From contig NZ_MBTA01000002.1 of NCBI RefSeq assembly GCF_003609575.1, positions 157,864 through 221,863 on the forward strand: a stretch of DNA of 64,000 nucleotides, written 5' to 3'. The translations under genes were made by a program, and so were the position numbers. Positions 54,101 to 61,946 of this stretch are shown one piece after another; positions within the stretch are counted from its first letter, which is position 1; each line of letters opens with the position of its first letter. A model generated the notes under the pieces. That model was not told where the DNA came from. It saw only the letters and a list, made by a program, of their open reading frames with translations, and did no database searches. This DNA comes from Pelobium manganitolerans. Its GTDB lineage: Bacteria > Bacteroidota > Bacteroidia > Sphingobacteriales > Sphingobacteriaceae.

Positions 54101-54676
54101 ATGATTACACCTAACTTTAGCAAGCATTTAAAAAAGTTTTCTAAGCTTAGCGATGCAGACATTCAAACAATAAGTTCTGCCTCGAAGGTTTTAAAACCTT
54201 GCAAAAAAGAAATGCTTTTGCGCCAAGGCGAGGTTTGCCGTTCTAACTATTTTGTGGAAAAAGGTTGCTTGCGCTTGTATTTTGTGAATGATAAAGGAAA
54301 CGAACACATTATACAATTTGCGATTGAAAACTGGTGGATTTCTGACTACAGCAGTTTTACGCGGGGCAACGCTTCTGAATTTTATATACAGGCGGTAGAA
54401 GACAGTGTGGTGGTGGTGCTTACTAAAACCGTTCAGGACCAACTGTTGACAGATATTCCGGTCCTTGAACACTATTTTAGGCAGATGTTTCAGCTGGCTT
54501 ATGCGGCCACCCAAAACAGGTTGATGTTTATGCACGGATTGTCTAAAGAAAATCGTTACCTGCACTTTAGCTCGCTGTTTCCAGATTTTATCCAACGCAT
54601 ACCGCAGTATATGCTAGCCTCTTATTTAGGTTTTACACCCGAATACCTGAGCGAACTACGCAAAAAATTGAGCTGA
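54101..54676 (+). CDS. Crp/Fnr-family transcriptional regulator
   Basis: A 191-residue protein with an N-terminal cyclic-nucleotide-binding-like domain (ISSASKVLKPCKKEMLLRQG, EVCRSNYFVEKGCLRLYFV, GNEHIIQFAIENWWISDYSS) and a C-terminal winged helix (YMLASYLGFTPEYLSELRKK). No cysteine cluster of Fnr type is visible, so the family member is of the Crp-like type common in Bacteroidota next to small redox proteins. It is 75 bp upstream of an AhpD-like gene in the same direction, which it probably regulates. Confidence 0.87.
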   Translation: MITPNFSKHLKKFSKLSDADIQTISSASKVLKPCKKEMLLRQGEVCRSNYFVEKGCLRLYFVNDKGNEHIIQFAIENWWISDYSSFTRGNASEFYIQAVEDSVVVVLTKTVQDQLLTDIPVLEHYFRQMFQLAYAATQNRLMFMHGLSKENRYLHFSSLFPDFIQRIPQYMLASYLGFTPEYLSELRKKLS

Positions 54677-54751
54677 AAAGTGTTTCTTAAACCAGTTTAA
54701 GTTTTTTTAACGGCAGTATTTTCACCTTTGTATCAGCAAAACAAATAAAAT

Positions 54752-55195
54752 ATGGAAAAAAGAATGAACATGGCCGCTTTACAGCCAGGCGCCTACCAAG
54801 CTTTAATAGCTTTGGAGAGCGCTTTAAGCAAAATCAGTTTAAGCAAAATTGAAAAAGAGCTTATTAAAATACGGGCTTCGCAGATAAATCAATGTGCTTT
54901 TTGCCTAAATATGCACACCATTGATGCACGAAAAATAGGCGAAACCGAGCAACGTATTTATCTGTTAAACGCTTGGCGCGAAACCAATTTGTTTAGCGCG
55001 CGAGAGCGTAGCATTTTGGCTATCACGGAAGAGGTGACCCTGATTAGCCATAAAGGTTTAAGCGAAGAAACCTACCAACAAGCGCTAAACTTGTTTAATG
55101 AACAAGAGATTTCGGAAATTATTATGTGTGTGGTAGCCATAAACGCTTGGAACCGCATTGCCATTGCTACACATTTACAGCCAGAAGATTTGTAA
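54752..55195 (+). CDS. AhpD-like/carboxymuconolactone-decarboxylase family protein
   Basis: A 147-residue protein with KELIKIRASQINQCAFCLNM, where CAFC supplies the CxxC redox pair followed by the histidine in HTIDARKIGE. Then LFSARERSILAITEEVTLIS and ISEIIMCVVAINAWNRIAIA. This is the alkylhydroperoxidase-like core. It probably acts as a small thiol peroxidase or an antioxidant partner under control of the adjacent Crp-type regulator. Start ATG 54752 follows the regulator by 75 bp. Confidence 0.88.
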   Translation: MEKRMNMAALQPGAYQALIALESALSKISLSKIEKELIKIRASQINQCAFCLNMHTIDARKIGETEQRIYLLNAWRETNLFSARERSILAITEEVTLISHKGLSEETYQQALNLFNEQEISEIIMCVVAINAWNRIAIATHLQPEDL

Positions 55196-55213
55196 AAACC
55201 AGAAGGACCGTCA

Positions 55214-55253
55214 GACTTACGATTTTCTGATCAAGTACTAGAAAGTCGTAAGT
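55214..55253. repeat. Long intergenic hairpin between convergent genes
   Basis: ACTTACGATTTTCT (55215-55228) pairs with AGAAAGTCGTAAGT (55240-55253), one G-T pair, 11-base loop. It shares the CTTACGA start with the nested hairpin in dispersed repeat copy 2. Lies in the gap between two convergent genes and may terminate both transcripts. Confidence 0.55.
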
Positions 55254-55298
55254 TCTTGTACGTCCCGCAAGTCTTTGATCACATATCTCAAAATCTCT

Positions 55299-55754
55299 TT
55301 AATGCGGTAACCGCGATTGAAAACGTCCGTATAGCCACGTACCTGCAATAGCGCTTAATAAAGTTATCATCACAGCTAAAAAACCAGCGCCAATTTGTGC
55401 AAATAAAGGTCCTGGACAAGCACCTGTAATTGCCCATCCGATACCAAAAATTAAGCCTCCATAAATTTGCCCTTTGTGGAATTTTTTAGGCGGAATAACC
55501 ACCACCTCTCCACTTATAGTTTTGATTTTAAACTTTTTGATCAGATAAACCGAAAGCATCCCCACCAGCACCGCCGTGCCAATAACGCCGTACATGTGAA
55601 ATGCCCCTAAACGGAACATCTCCTGGATACGGAACCATGAAACAATCTCGGCTTTTACAAACACAATCCCGAAAAACACGCCCAACACCAGGTATTTTAA
55701 ATTCACGAAAAAGAGGTTGCCATTAGGTTGTGCCTTATTTAAATTAGTTTCCAT
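55299..55754 (-). CDS. YeeE/YedE-type sulfur transport membrane protein (short half, DUF6691-like)
   Basis: A 151-residue protein with about four helices (YLVLGVFFGIVFVKAEIVSW, YGVIGTAVLVGMLSVYLI, YGGLIFGIGWAITGACPGPL, FLAVMITLLSAIAGTWLYG). The key block is GWAITGACPGPLF, the conserved cysteine-bearing loop of YeeE/YedE proteins, which take up thiosulfate or other sulfur species. It lies 12 bp after a longer partner of the same family, as usual for the two-piece form of this transporter. Confidence 0.85.
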   Translation of the reverse strand: METNLNKAQPNGNLFFVNLKYLVLGVFFGIVFVKAEIVSWFRIQEMFRLGAFHMYGVIGTAVLVGMLSVYLIKKFKIKTISGEVVVIPPKKFHKGQIYGGLIFGIGWAITGACPGPLFAQIGAGFLAVMITLLSAIAGTWLYGRFQSRLPH

Positions 55755-55766
55755 TACAAACCCGCG

Positions 55767-56333
55767 CTAAAAAAGTTGGAAAATTAAGGGCAACAACACC
55801 CATGTTGAAAAAAAGCCACCTACCATAAAACAAATGGTGGCTACCAAAGAGGGCCATTGCAAGTTGGACAAGCCCATTATCGAATGCCCAGAGGTGCATC
55901 CATCGGCGTAACGTGTGCCAAAGCCCACCATTAAACCGCCAAAAACCAAGAAAATCAATCCTCTAACGGTAAAAATTTGCGATGTACCAAAAACATCCAA
56001 AGGCAACAAAGTGCTAAAATCTGTAAGGCCTAAAGCCTGCAGCTGTTCCTTTGTACGCTCGGCAATGTGTACCGGCTGATTTCCGCCCAGAAACTGGCCG
56101 GCAACAAAACCACCGATCAAAATTCCGGCGACAAAAAACAGGTTCCAAGCTTCATGTTTCCAATTGTATTGAAACAGCGGAATTTTAGCGGGCATACATG
56201 CCGCGCACATGTGTTTTAAGGAAGATGAAATACCGAAAGGTTTGTTGCCCAACAGCAATAAAGCGGGTACGGTTAAACCGATAAGAATACCGGCAACATA
56301 CCAGGACCAAGGTTGTTTAATAATTTCTAACAT
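55767..56333 (-). CDS. YeeE/YedE-type sulfur transport membrane protein (long half)
   Basis: A 188-residue protein with a Cys-rich early part ([20 protein letters not shown]), several helices ([40 protein letters not shown]) and the conserved loop [20 protein letters not shown], which holds the family cysteine. Together with the downstream half it would form a complete channel bringing thiosulfate or persulfide sulfur into the cell. Located downstream of the MBL-rhodanese gene, from which a REP-like element separates it (56376-56446). Confidence 0.87.
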   Translation of the reverse strand: MLEIIKQPWSWYVAGILIGLTVPALLLLGNKPFGISSSLKHMCAACMPAKIPLFQYNWKHEAWNLFFVAGILIGGFVAGQFLGGNQPVHIAERTKEQLQALGLTDFSTLLPLDVFGTSQIFTVRGLIFLVFGGLMVGFGTRYADGCTSGHSIMGLSNLQWPSLVATICFMVGGFFSTWVLLPLIFQLF

Positions 56334-56375
56334 TTGATTTTTATGTGAAACCCAAAATTAATTTGCTGTGTTAGG

Positions 56376-56446
56376 GATGGAAACGGCATCCTTTTTTTTG
56401 CTTGGGCAGTGGTGCGGAGGCAAAAAAAGATACAGTGTACAGCCCG
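56376..56446. repeat. REP-like dispersed element, copy 2
   Basis: GATGGAAACGGCATCC, T run, then AAAAAAAGATACAG and GTACAGCCCG, matching copy 1 at 14898-14970 in the arms but with a different centre. Lies in the 153-bp gap between the YeeE and MBL-rhodanese genes. Confidence 0.65.
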
Positions 56447-56486
56447 ACCCAATTTTTCATTGGGGAACACCCAAACCACTGTAAAG

Positions 56487-57875
56487 TTAGTTGTTTGAGA
56501 AGTTTAAACCGGCATCTTTTAAAGCTGCATAACCGCCATTGATGTTCACCACATTGGTAAACCCGCGCGATTTTAGAATAGACGAGCTAATCATAGAGCG
56601 GTAGCCTCCTGCGCAGTAAATGTAGTGCGTTTGCTTTTTATCAAAATCATTTGTCCATTTATTGATAAAATCCAGCGCCTTGTTATCGGCATTTATTAGA
56701 TGGCCTGCGTTAAATTCATCGGGGCGGCGGACGTCTAAAACGTGCAAGTTGCGCTGTTGCAGCTGCGTTTTTAGGTCTTTAGCATCAATGGTAACTACGG
56801 CATCTAATGCTTTGCCGGCTTGCTCCCAGGCCTTAACACCGCCTTTTAAATAGCCAATGGTATAATCGTAACCCACGCGGGCCAAGCGCTTAACCGCTTC
56901 CTCTTCCCTGCCCTCGTCAACAATCAACAAAATTGGCTGATTTAAATCGGTGATTAGGGCACCCACCCAAGGCGCAAAAGCACCATCTAAACCTATAAAA
57001 ATAGAATTTGGGATAAATCCCTTTGCAAAATCTTGTGGCGAGCGTACATCCAAAAGCAAAGCACCAGTTTGGTTGGCGGCATTTTCAAAATCATTGGGCT
57101 GTAGGGCGTGCAAACCGCGCTGGTAAACTTCATCAATAGCTTGTGTACCTTCTTTATTCATCTTCGCATTTTTTGGAAAATATTGTGGCGGAGGCAATAT
57201 ACCGGTGGTGAGCTCTTTAATAAAATCTTCGCGAGAGATATTACTTAGCGCATAATTAGTGGCTTTTTGATTCCCTAAAGTGTCAAAAGTATGGCGGCTC
57301 ATGTTTTTGCCGCAGGCCGAACCCGCTCCGTGTGCCGGATAAACAATCACCTCATCGGGCAAAGGCATAATTTTGCGGCGCAAAGAATCGTAAAGGTTGC
57401 CGGCCATGGCTTGGGGCGTGGTATCGGCAGATTTTTGGGCCAAATCTGGCCGACCAACATCACCGATAAATAAGGTATCTCCTGTAAATATGCAGTACGG
57501 TTTGCCATCTTCATCTAAACATAAATAAGTGGTTGATTCTAAGGTGTGCCCAGGCGTATGCAATGCTTTAATAGTGATGTCTCCGATTTTAAATTCTTCA
57601 TCATCTTTAGCGATATAAGCCTCAAAACCGGTACTGGCCGTAGGCCCATAAACTATTTGTGCACCTGTTTTTTGCGCCAAATCTACATGTCCGGATACAA
57701 AATCGGCATGGAAATGCGTTTCAAACACATACTTTATTTTTGCATTGTTTTCTTCCGCTTTCGCGATGTATGGCGCTACTTCGCGTAAAGGATCAATTAC
57801 CGCCGCTTCGCCCCTGCTCTCTATATAATAAGTGGCCGTGGCCAAGCATCCCGTATAAATTTGTTCTATTTTCAT
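56487..57875 (-). CDS. MBL-fold/rhodanese fusion (persulfide-dioxygenase-like)
   Basis: ATG 57875 (KIEQIYTGCLATATYYIESR) gives 462 residues; the ORF opens at 57923 but the first 16 residues look spurious. Metallo-beta-lactamase half: THFHADFVSGHVDLAQ, LHTPGHTLESTTYL, FTGDTLFIGDVGRPDLA, VYPAHGAGSACG. Two rhodanese domains follow. In the first (ALLLDVRSPQDFAKGFIPNS) the active-site position is LIVDEGREEEA, so the catalytic Cys is missing. The second (LHVLDVRRPDEFNAGHL) has the intact loop YCAGGYRS. Such proteins oxidise glutathione or bacillithiol persulfide or transfer sulfane sulfur. It fits the sulfur-transport neighbours. Confidence 0.88.
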   Translation of the reverse strand: MKIEQIYTGCLATATYYIESRGEAAVIDPLREVAPYIAKAEENNAKIKYVFETHFHADFVSGHVDLAQKTGAQIVYGPTASTGFEAYIAKDDEEFKIGDITIKALHTPGHTLESTTYLCLDEDGKPYCIFTGDTLFIGDVGRPDLAQKSADTTPQAMAGNLYDSLRRKIMPLPDEVIVYPAHGAGSACGKNMSRHTFDTLGNQKATNYALSNISREDFIKELTTGILPPPQYFPKNAKMNKEGTQAIDEVYQRGLHALQPNDFENAANQTGALLLDVRSPQDFAKGFIPNSIFIGLDGAFAPWVGALITDLNQPILLIVDEGREEEAVKRLARVGYDYTIGYLKGGVKAWEQAGKALDAVVTIDAKDLKTQLQQRNLHVLDVRRPDEFNAGHLINADNKALDFINKWTNDFDKKQTHYIYCAGGYRSMISSSILKSRGFTNVVNINGGYAALKDAGLNFSNN

Positions 57876-57963
57876 ATTTATTTTTTTTAAAACCTTAATG
57901 TCTGTTTTTCGCTCTCCCCGCACCTCAAATCTCCCGTCTCAAATCTCAAATCTAACTAGCTGC

Positions 57964-58752
57964 TTAAATTTCCCCAAAAAACACCACTGCCGCCATCAGC
58001 AATACAAAATAACCGAAGCCTATTTTTAACTTATGCTGATTAATAAACCGGTTAAGATAAATGCCCAAGAAAACCCCTACTGTGGCAATACCTGCAAAAG
58101 GCAACAAAAAAGTCCAGTTGATGCCTGTAAAACTCAGCATATCGCCCGTAAAACCTATTAAAGAATTTAGCGCGATAACCACTAACGACGTGGCCACCGC
58201 TTTGTACATGGGCAGGCGCATTAAAAACACCAGCGCCGGCACAATTAAAAAACCACCGCCAGCACCTACCAAACCCGAAAGTATGCCTACGCCAATGCCA
58301 CTTAAAAAAACTTTTAAATGCTTGGTTTCTGTAGTTGGGGATGATACTTCTACGGCATCATCGTTAATCATTTTATAAGCCGCCACCGCCATTACCACCG
58401 CAAAAAACAGCATCAAAAACCAATCTTTACCAAGGATAAACAGGCTGTTTTGCCACAAAACATCGGGCAAGTTGTGTATCAAAAATTTACGGATAAGCCA
58501 CACGGTGAGCAAAGACGGCAAAGCAAAGATGAAGGCCATACGCAGGTTTACCAAGCCTTTTTTTAGATATACCAACGCGCCCGCCAATGAAGTGAAGCCT
58601 ACAATAAAAAGCGAGTAGGCTGTTGCCGTTACAGGCTCTATTTTGGCAGCATACACTAAAACCGGAACGGTTAAAATAGAGCCACCACCACCTGTTAAGC
58701 CTAATGAAATGCCAATAAACAATGCAAAAAAATAGCTAAGGTATAAGTGCAT
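57964..58752 (-). CDS. TauE/SafE-family sulfite/anion exporter
   Basis: A 262-residue membrane protein with about eight helices. It has the two-fold repeat typical of the family: GISLGLTGGGGSILTVPVLV near the start and GVGILSGLVGAGGGFLIVPA near residue 155. The family exports sulfite, sulfoacetate or related anions. In this cluster it could remove sulfite made by the persulfide-oxidising neighbour. It is 4 bp downstream of the ArsR repressor and belongs to the same transcript; an 88-bp gap separates it from the MBL-rhodanese gene. Confidence 0.88.
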   Translation of the reverse strand: MHLYLSYFFALFIGISLGLTGGGGSILTVPVLVYAAKIEPVTATAYSLFIVGFTSLAGALVYLKKGLVNLRMAFIFALPSLLTVWLIRKFLIHNLPDVLWQNSLFILGKDWFLMLFFAVVMAVAAYKMINDDAVEVSSPTTETKHLKVFLSGIGVGILSGLVGAGGGFLIVPALVFLMRLPMYKAVATSLVVIALNSLIGFTGDMLSFTGINWTFLLPFAGIATVGVFLGIYLNRFINQHKLKIGFGYFVLLMAAVVFFGEI

Positions 58753-58756
58753 GGGG

Positions 58757-59068
58757 TTACATATTGCAGTTGCAGTTTTCCATGCAATCTAAAAGTTTCA
58801 CTAAATCTGTTTCTTTTAAAGAATAAAACACCTGTACCCCTTTTTTTTCGGCCTTTAACAAGCCTTTAATTTTCATATTGGCCAAATGGTGCGACAATAA
58901 AGACTGTTCGCAACCTAAAAATTCTCCAATTTGGTTCACGCTTTTAGGGCCCTCGCTTGCCAGCAAATCGATAATTGAGAGCCGCAGAGGGTGTGCTACC
59001 GTTTTTAAAATAAATGCGGCCTTTTCTAGCTTCTCTTGACTAAGGTTACGCGCATGGATTGTTTTCAT
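58757..59068 (-). CDS. ArsR-family winged-helix repressor with redox/metal cysteines
   Basis: A 103-residue protein: AAFILKTVAHPLRLSIIDLL, recognition helix CEQSLLSHHLANMKIKGLL and the wing AEKKGVQVFYSL. Cysteines are at position 53 (in FLGCEQS, start of the recognition helix region) and in a C-terminal cluster (Cys95, Cys99, Cys101 in LDCMENCNCNM). The arrangement could sense a metalloid or sulfane sulfur. First gene of the sulfur cluster, with a perfect operator-like repeat at 59077-59100, and divergent to the ArsS pair. SmtB/ArsR-type derepression is the most likely mechanism. Confidence 0.88.
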   Translation of the reverse strand: MKTIHARNLSQEKLEKAAFILKTVAHPLRLSIIDLLASEGPKSVNQIGEFLGCEQSLLSHHLANMKIKGLLKAEKKGVQVFYSLKETDLVKLLDCMENCNCNM

Positions 59069-59076
59069 ATATACAA

Positions 59077-59100
59077 ATGTATGAACATATTATCATACAT
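59077..59100. promoter_or_regulatory. Candidate ArsR operator
   Basis: ATGTATGA-acatatta-TCATACAT, perfect 8-bp arms, 8 bp before the arsR start. The arm size and spacing are usual for ArsR/SmtB operators. On the minus strand TACATTTG (59074-59081) matches TAnnTTTG and overlaps it. No second copy is seen in the 209-bp divergent region before the AhpD/ArsS pair. Confidence 0.65.
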
Positions 59101-59277
59101 TAGAAAAGCAAACATCTTTGGCATGTCATTTTAAAGAAACATATCCGTTACCATAACGGCTTGCTATTATTTGTATATTTAAATTTAACTTCTGTAAAAC
59201 CCTTTGCAGGGGTAATCCGTTATATAAAAACGTCTTATTTGGACGTAACCATCATCAACAACTTAACAAAAAGCAAG

Positions 59278-59613
59278 ATGTCTAAAAGTTATTATAATGC
59301 AGACGATTTAAAGAAATTCGCAAATATCACCGAGTTTCAGAAGCCTTTGGGCGATAAATTTTTTGAGTATTATGGCGAGGTTTTTAAAGACGGCGCCTTA
59401 ACTGCACGAGAAAAATCTCTGATAGCCTTGGCGGTAGCACATGCGGTGCAGTGCCCTTATTGTATTGATGCTTACTCTGGCGATTGCCTGCAAAAAGGTG
59501 CCGATGAAGAACAGATGATGGAGGCGGTGCATGTAGCTGCGGCGATTAAAAGTGGCTCGACATTGGTTTATGGCGTGCAGATGATGAACCACGTGAAAGA
59601 GAAAACAATGTAG
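59278..59613 (+). CDS. Arsenosugar-biosynthesis-associated AhpD-like protein
   Basis: ATG 59278 gives 111 residues (SKSYYNADDLKKFANITEFQ), the usual length of this family; the frame stays open to 59161 but that extension is not favoured. The core is ALTAREKSLIALAVAHAVQC with CPYC, then IDAYSGDCLQKGADEEQMME, the AhpD-type CxxC and histidine-lacking variant that accompanies ArsS genes. It would supply a thiol/peroxidase partner for the radical SAM step. It is 2 bp from the arsS start, so the two are coupled. Its upstream region is shared with the divergent arsR. Confidence 0.82.
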   Translation: MSKSYYNADDLKKFANITEFQKPLGDKFFEYYGEVFKDGALTAREKSLIALAVAHAVQCPYCIDAYSGDCLQKGADEEQMMEAVHVAAAIKSGSTLVYGVQMMNHVKEKTM

Positions 59614-59615
59614 TT

Positions 59616-60683
59616 ATGGGCGTTAAGCAAATCTCTAAATCTTTAAAAGCTAGCGGAAACAGCCTAAGCAACAATTTTTACCAGCTAAAAGTGTTATCGC
59701 AAAAAGATTTGGCCGGGGATAATTTTCAAAACTTTAAGCAGCGAATAAAACAAGCGGGCCGGGAGGCCATAACGGTAACAGCTTTAGAAATTTTGCAGAT
59801 TAACATTGGTAAGTTGTGCAACCAAACCTGTGCGCATTGCCATGTAGATGCCGGTCCCGACCGTAAAGACGAGAACATGTCGCGCCAAACATTGGAACGC
59901 TGTTTAGAGCTTATCGCCACGTATGGCTTTAAACAAGTTGATATTACTGGCGGCGCACCAGAGATGAACCCAAATTTCAGGTGGTTTGTAGAGGCCTGCC
60001 GGGCTTTGGATGTAAATGTGATGGTGCGTTGCAACCTCACCATTATCATGGCCAACAAAAAGTACGCATATTTACCGCAGTTTTTTGCGGCAAACAAAGT
60101 ACATGTGGTATCCTCTTTACCCTCTTTTTCGGCGCTGCGTACAGATGCGCAACGTGGCGATGGCGTATTTGCTAATTCCATTGCCGCGTTGCAACAATTA
60201 AACGCCGTGGGTTATGGCATAGCCGATAGCGGGTTGATGATTGATTTGGTGTACAACCCCTCTGGCGCTTATTTGCCCGGCGACCAAAAGAGTTTGGAGG
60301 CCGAGTTTAAACGCCAACTTCAGCGGAAATTCAACATTAGTTTTAACAAGCTCTTGGCAATTACCAATTTGCCGATAAGCCGTTTCCTCGATTATTTGTT
60401 AAGCAATAATAAATATTTGGATTACATGCAGGAGCTGGTGAACGCATTTAATCCGGCTACGTTAAACGGGCTAATGTGCCGCGATACACTCAGCATTAGC
60501 TGGGACGGGTTTATTTACGATTGTGATTTTAACCAGCAGCTAGATTTGAAGATGCAGGGCAAGGCAAAGCATATCGACGATTTTGATTTTGAGGAGTTGC
60601 TCAACCGCCAAATTATCATCAACAACCACTGCTATGGATGTACGGCAGGCGCAGGCAGCAGTTGCGGCGGAAATATTGTGTAA
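59616..60683 (+). CDS. arsS: Arsenosugar biosynthesis radical SAM protein ArsS
   Basis: A 355-residue protein. The radical SAM cluster is CNQTCAHCH (Cys68, Cys72, Cys75), followed by DITGGAPEMNPNFRWFVEAC, VMVRCNLTI, VHVVSSLPSFSALRTDAQRG and LVYNPSGAYLPGDQKSLEAE. The C-terminal auxiliary cysteine region has LMCRDTLSISWDGFIYDCDF and CYGCTAGAGSSCGG. This layout is that of ArsS, which transfers the adenosyl group to dimethylarsinite to make an arsenosugar precursor. No arsM methyltransferase gene is present in this window. An alternative is a related radical SAM enzyme acting on a sulfur or selenium compound. Confidence 0.88.
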   Translation: MGVKQISKSLKASGNSLSNNFYQLKVLSQKDLAGDNFQNFKQRIKQAGREAITVTALEILQINIGKLCNQTCAHCHVDAGPDRKDENMSRQTLERCLELIATYGFKQVDITGGAPEMNPNFRWFVEACRALDVNVMVRCNLTIIMANKKYAYLPQFFAANKVHVVSSLPSFSALRTDAQRGDGVFANSIAALQQLNAVGYGIADSGLMIDLVYNPSGAYLPGDQKSLEAEFKRQLQRKFNISFNKLLAITNLPISRFLDYLLSNNKYLDYMQELVNAFNPATLNGLMCRDTLSISWDGFIYDCDFNQQLDLKMQGKAKHIDDFDFEELLNRQIIINNHCYGCTAGAGSSCGGNIV

Positions 60684-60742
60684 AGCTTTATTAAAAAAAT
60701 TGCTAAGGCTGTACGATTGTGTATTTTGTGCTAAAAATTGCA

Positions 60743-60976
60743 ATGAAAAAGCTTAAAATATTTGAACGCCAGGTAGCAATGAGCAGTTTCCAAGAAGATA
60801 ATGTGATGGATGCCATGACTGCGCATATTAACCAAGCCATTGCCTTATGGGTGCAAAAAGAAAACATCAAATCGTACGAGGTAATTAACAGTCAGCTTAC
60901 CGCCATGAATATGTACGAGATTGGCTTTAGCCGTTTTACGCCCTGCATGGTGCTTTCTGTACATTTGGTTTATTAG
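60743..60976 (+). CDS. Small conserved-looking hypothetical protein
   Basis: Starting at ATG 60743 (KKLKIFERQVAMSSFQED) the product has 77 residues; the ORF can be opened to 60719. It has no signal peptide or membrane segment. It reads as a short alpha/beta protein (NVMDAMTAHINQAIALWVQK, YEVINSQLTAMNMYEIGFSR) ending in a hydrophobic strand VLSVHLVY. I do not recognise a family. It follows arsS by 59 bp in the same direction and may be co-transcribed with it; a hairpin at the stop codon could end the unit. Confidence 0.5.
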   Translation: MKKLKIFERQVAMSSFQEDNVMDAMTAHINQAIALWVQKENIKSYEVINSQLTAMNMYEIGFSRFTPCMVLSVHLVY

Positions 60977-60994
60977 GCCAATACAACATTGGCC
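60976..60994. terminator. Hairpin at the end of the arsS unit
   Basis: GGCCAAT-acaac-ATTGGCC with perfect 7-bp arms, beginning at the last base of the small gene's stop codon. No T run follows on the plus strand, and another GGCCAAT half lies at 61011. It could act as a bidirectional terminator between two convergent genes, or a REP-like repeat. Confidence 0.4.
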
Positions 60995-61027
60995 AAAAAC
61001 TAATTCTTTGGCCAATGCACTCACATT

Positions 61028-61681
61028 TTAAAGCAGCGCTAAACCTTCATAGTTTCTCACAAAACGGATGATGTTATCTGTGATGTGAAATTCATCCGGA
61101 GTATGCAAAGTGGTGAGCGCCAAAGCTTGCATCCCTGCATTTTTAGCAGCCTCTACGCCTTTTGGTGCATCCTCAAAAACGAGGCATTTGCTGGCTTGTA
61201 CACCTAGTAACTCGGCGCCTTTGGTAAAAGTTTCAGGATCGGGCTTGCTGGTGCTTACGTCATCTGCACTTACTACTACCGGAAAATATTTGCGCAGGTT
61301 TAAGTTATCTAAGATAAAATCAATATTAAAGGTTATCGCGGCAGAGCCGATAGCCATTTTTATACCCGCATGATGCGCTTTTTCTAAAAACACATCCAAT
61401 CCGTCAATTAACTTCAAATGCGGTTTAAAAGCCGCTTGGTAGCGACGTTCCTTTTCCATAGAAACCTCGTCCATAGTTTGTTGGCTAAAATGACCTTTAC
61501 CAAAAACACGTTCCAAAAGTTCCTGATTTTTGCCGTACATCTGCAATACAGTATCTTCATAAGAGATGTCGGATTTTAAGTCGTTGGTTAAGATGTCATG
61601 CCATGCACGAGCGTGAAAATGCATATCATCTATGATTGTTCCGTTTAAATCAAATAAATAAGCCTCAAATTTTGTATTCAT
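61028..61681 (-). CDS. HAD-superfamily phosphatase (beta-phosphoglucomutase-like)
   Basis: A 217-residue protein with the HAD motifs: motif I YLFDLNGTIIDDM, where the nucleophile Asp11 is present but the second Asp (general acid/base) is Asn13; motif II MAIGSAAI; motif III/IV SKPDPETFTKGAELL and CLVFEDAPKGVEAAKNAGM. The DLNGT variant is a recognisable subgroup in Bacteroidota. The cap lies between residues 15 and 90. The product probably dephosphorylates or isomerises a small sugar phosphate, if Asn13 still permits turnover. Single gene, convergent with the arsS unit. Confidence 0.8.
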   Translation of the reverse strand: MNTKFEAYLFDLNGTIIDDMHFHARAWHDILTNDLKSDISYEDTVLQMYGKNQELLERVFGKGHFSQQTMDEVSMEKERRYQAAFKPHLKLIDGLDVFLEKAHHAGIKMAIGSAAITFNIDFILDNLNLRKYFPVVVSADDVSTSKPDPETFTKGAELLGVQASKCLVFEDAPKGVEAAKNAGMQALALTTLHTPDEFHITDNIIRFVRNYEGLALL

Positions 61682-61773
61682 GGGCGCAAATTAGCAATCC
61701 TTATATTAAGAGGATGTAATTTTATTTTGATGGGAGATTTATGGGATAAAGTTTTATTTTTGCGTCCCTTAAC

Positions 61774-61861
61774 GGAGAGGTGTCCGAGTGGTCGAAGGAG
61801 CACGCCTGGAAAGTGTGTATACCCCAAAAGGGTATCGTGGGTTCGAATCCCACTCTCTCCG
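61774..61861 (+). tRNA. tRNA-Ser (GGA anticodon)
   Basis: Acceptor GGAGAGG pairs with the 3' TCTCTCC (last pair G-T) and the discriminator is G at 61861. The anticodon arm is CACGCCTGGAAAGTGTG with GGA; the long variable arm TATACCCCAAAAGGGTATC is typical of serine tRNAs; the T arm is GTGGGTTCGAATCCCAC. The CCA end is not encoded (CCG follows). It lies just upstream of the integrase gene, the classical position of a tRNA-targeting integrated element. Confidence 0.95.
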
Positions 61862-61885
61862 CCGGTAATGATACCAAAAATTGAT

Positions 61886-61925
61886 AAAAGCCTGCAAATC
61901 AGATGATTTCAGGCTTTTTTATTTT
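61886..61925 (+). terminator. Rho-independent terminator after tRNA-Ser
   Basis: AAAAGCCTG ... CAGGCTTTTTT with inner AAATC/GATTT pairing and a T-rich tail, 25 bp after the tRNA. Confidence 0.8.
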
Positions 61926-61946
61926 AAGGTAAACGCTAAAATATGT

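Noticed and set aside
54191..54595. 134-codon minus-strand ORF opposite the Crp/Fnr gene
   Set aside because: Antisense shadow; the plus-strand frame is a recognised protein family.
59726..60181. 151-codon minus-strand ORF opposite arsS
   Set aside because: Antisense shadow of the radical SAM gene.
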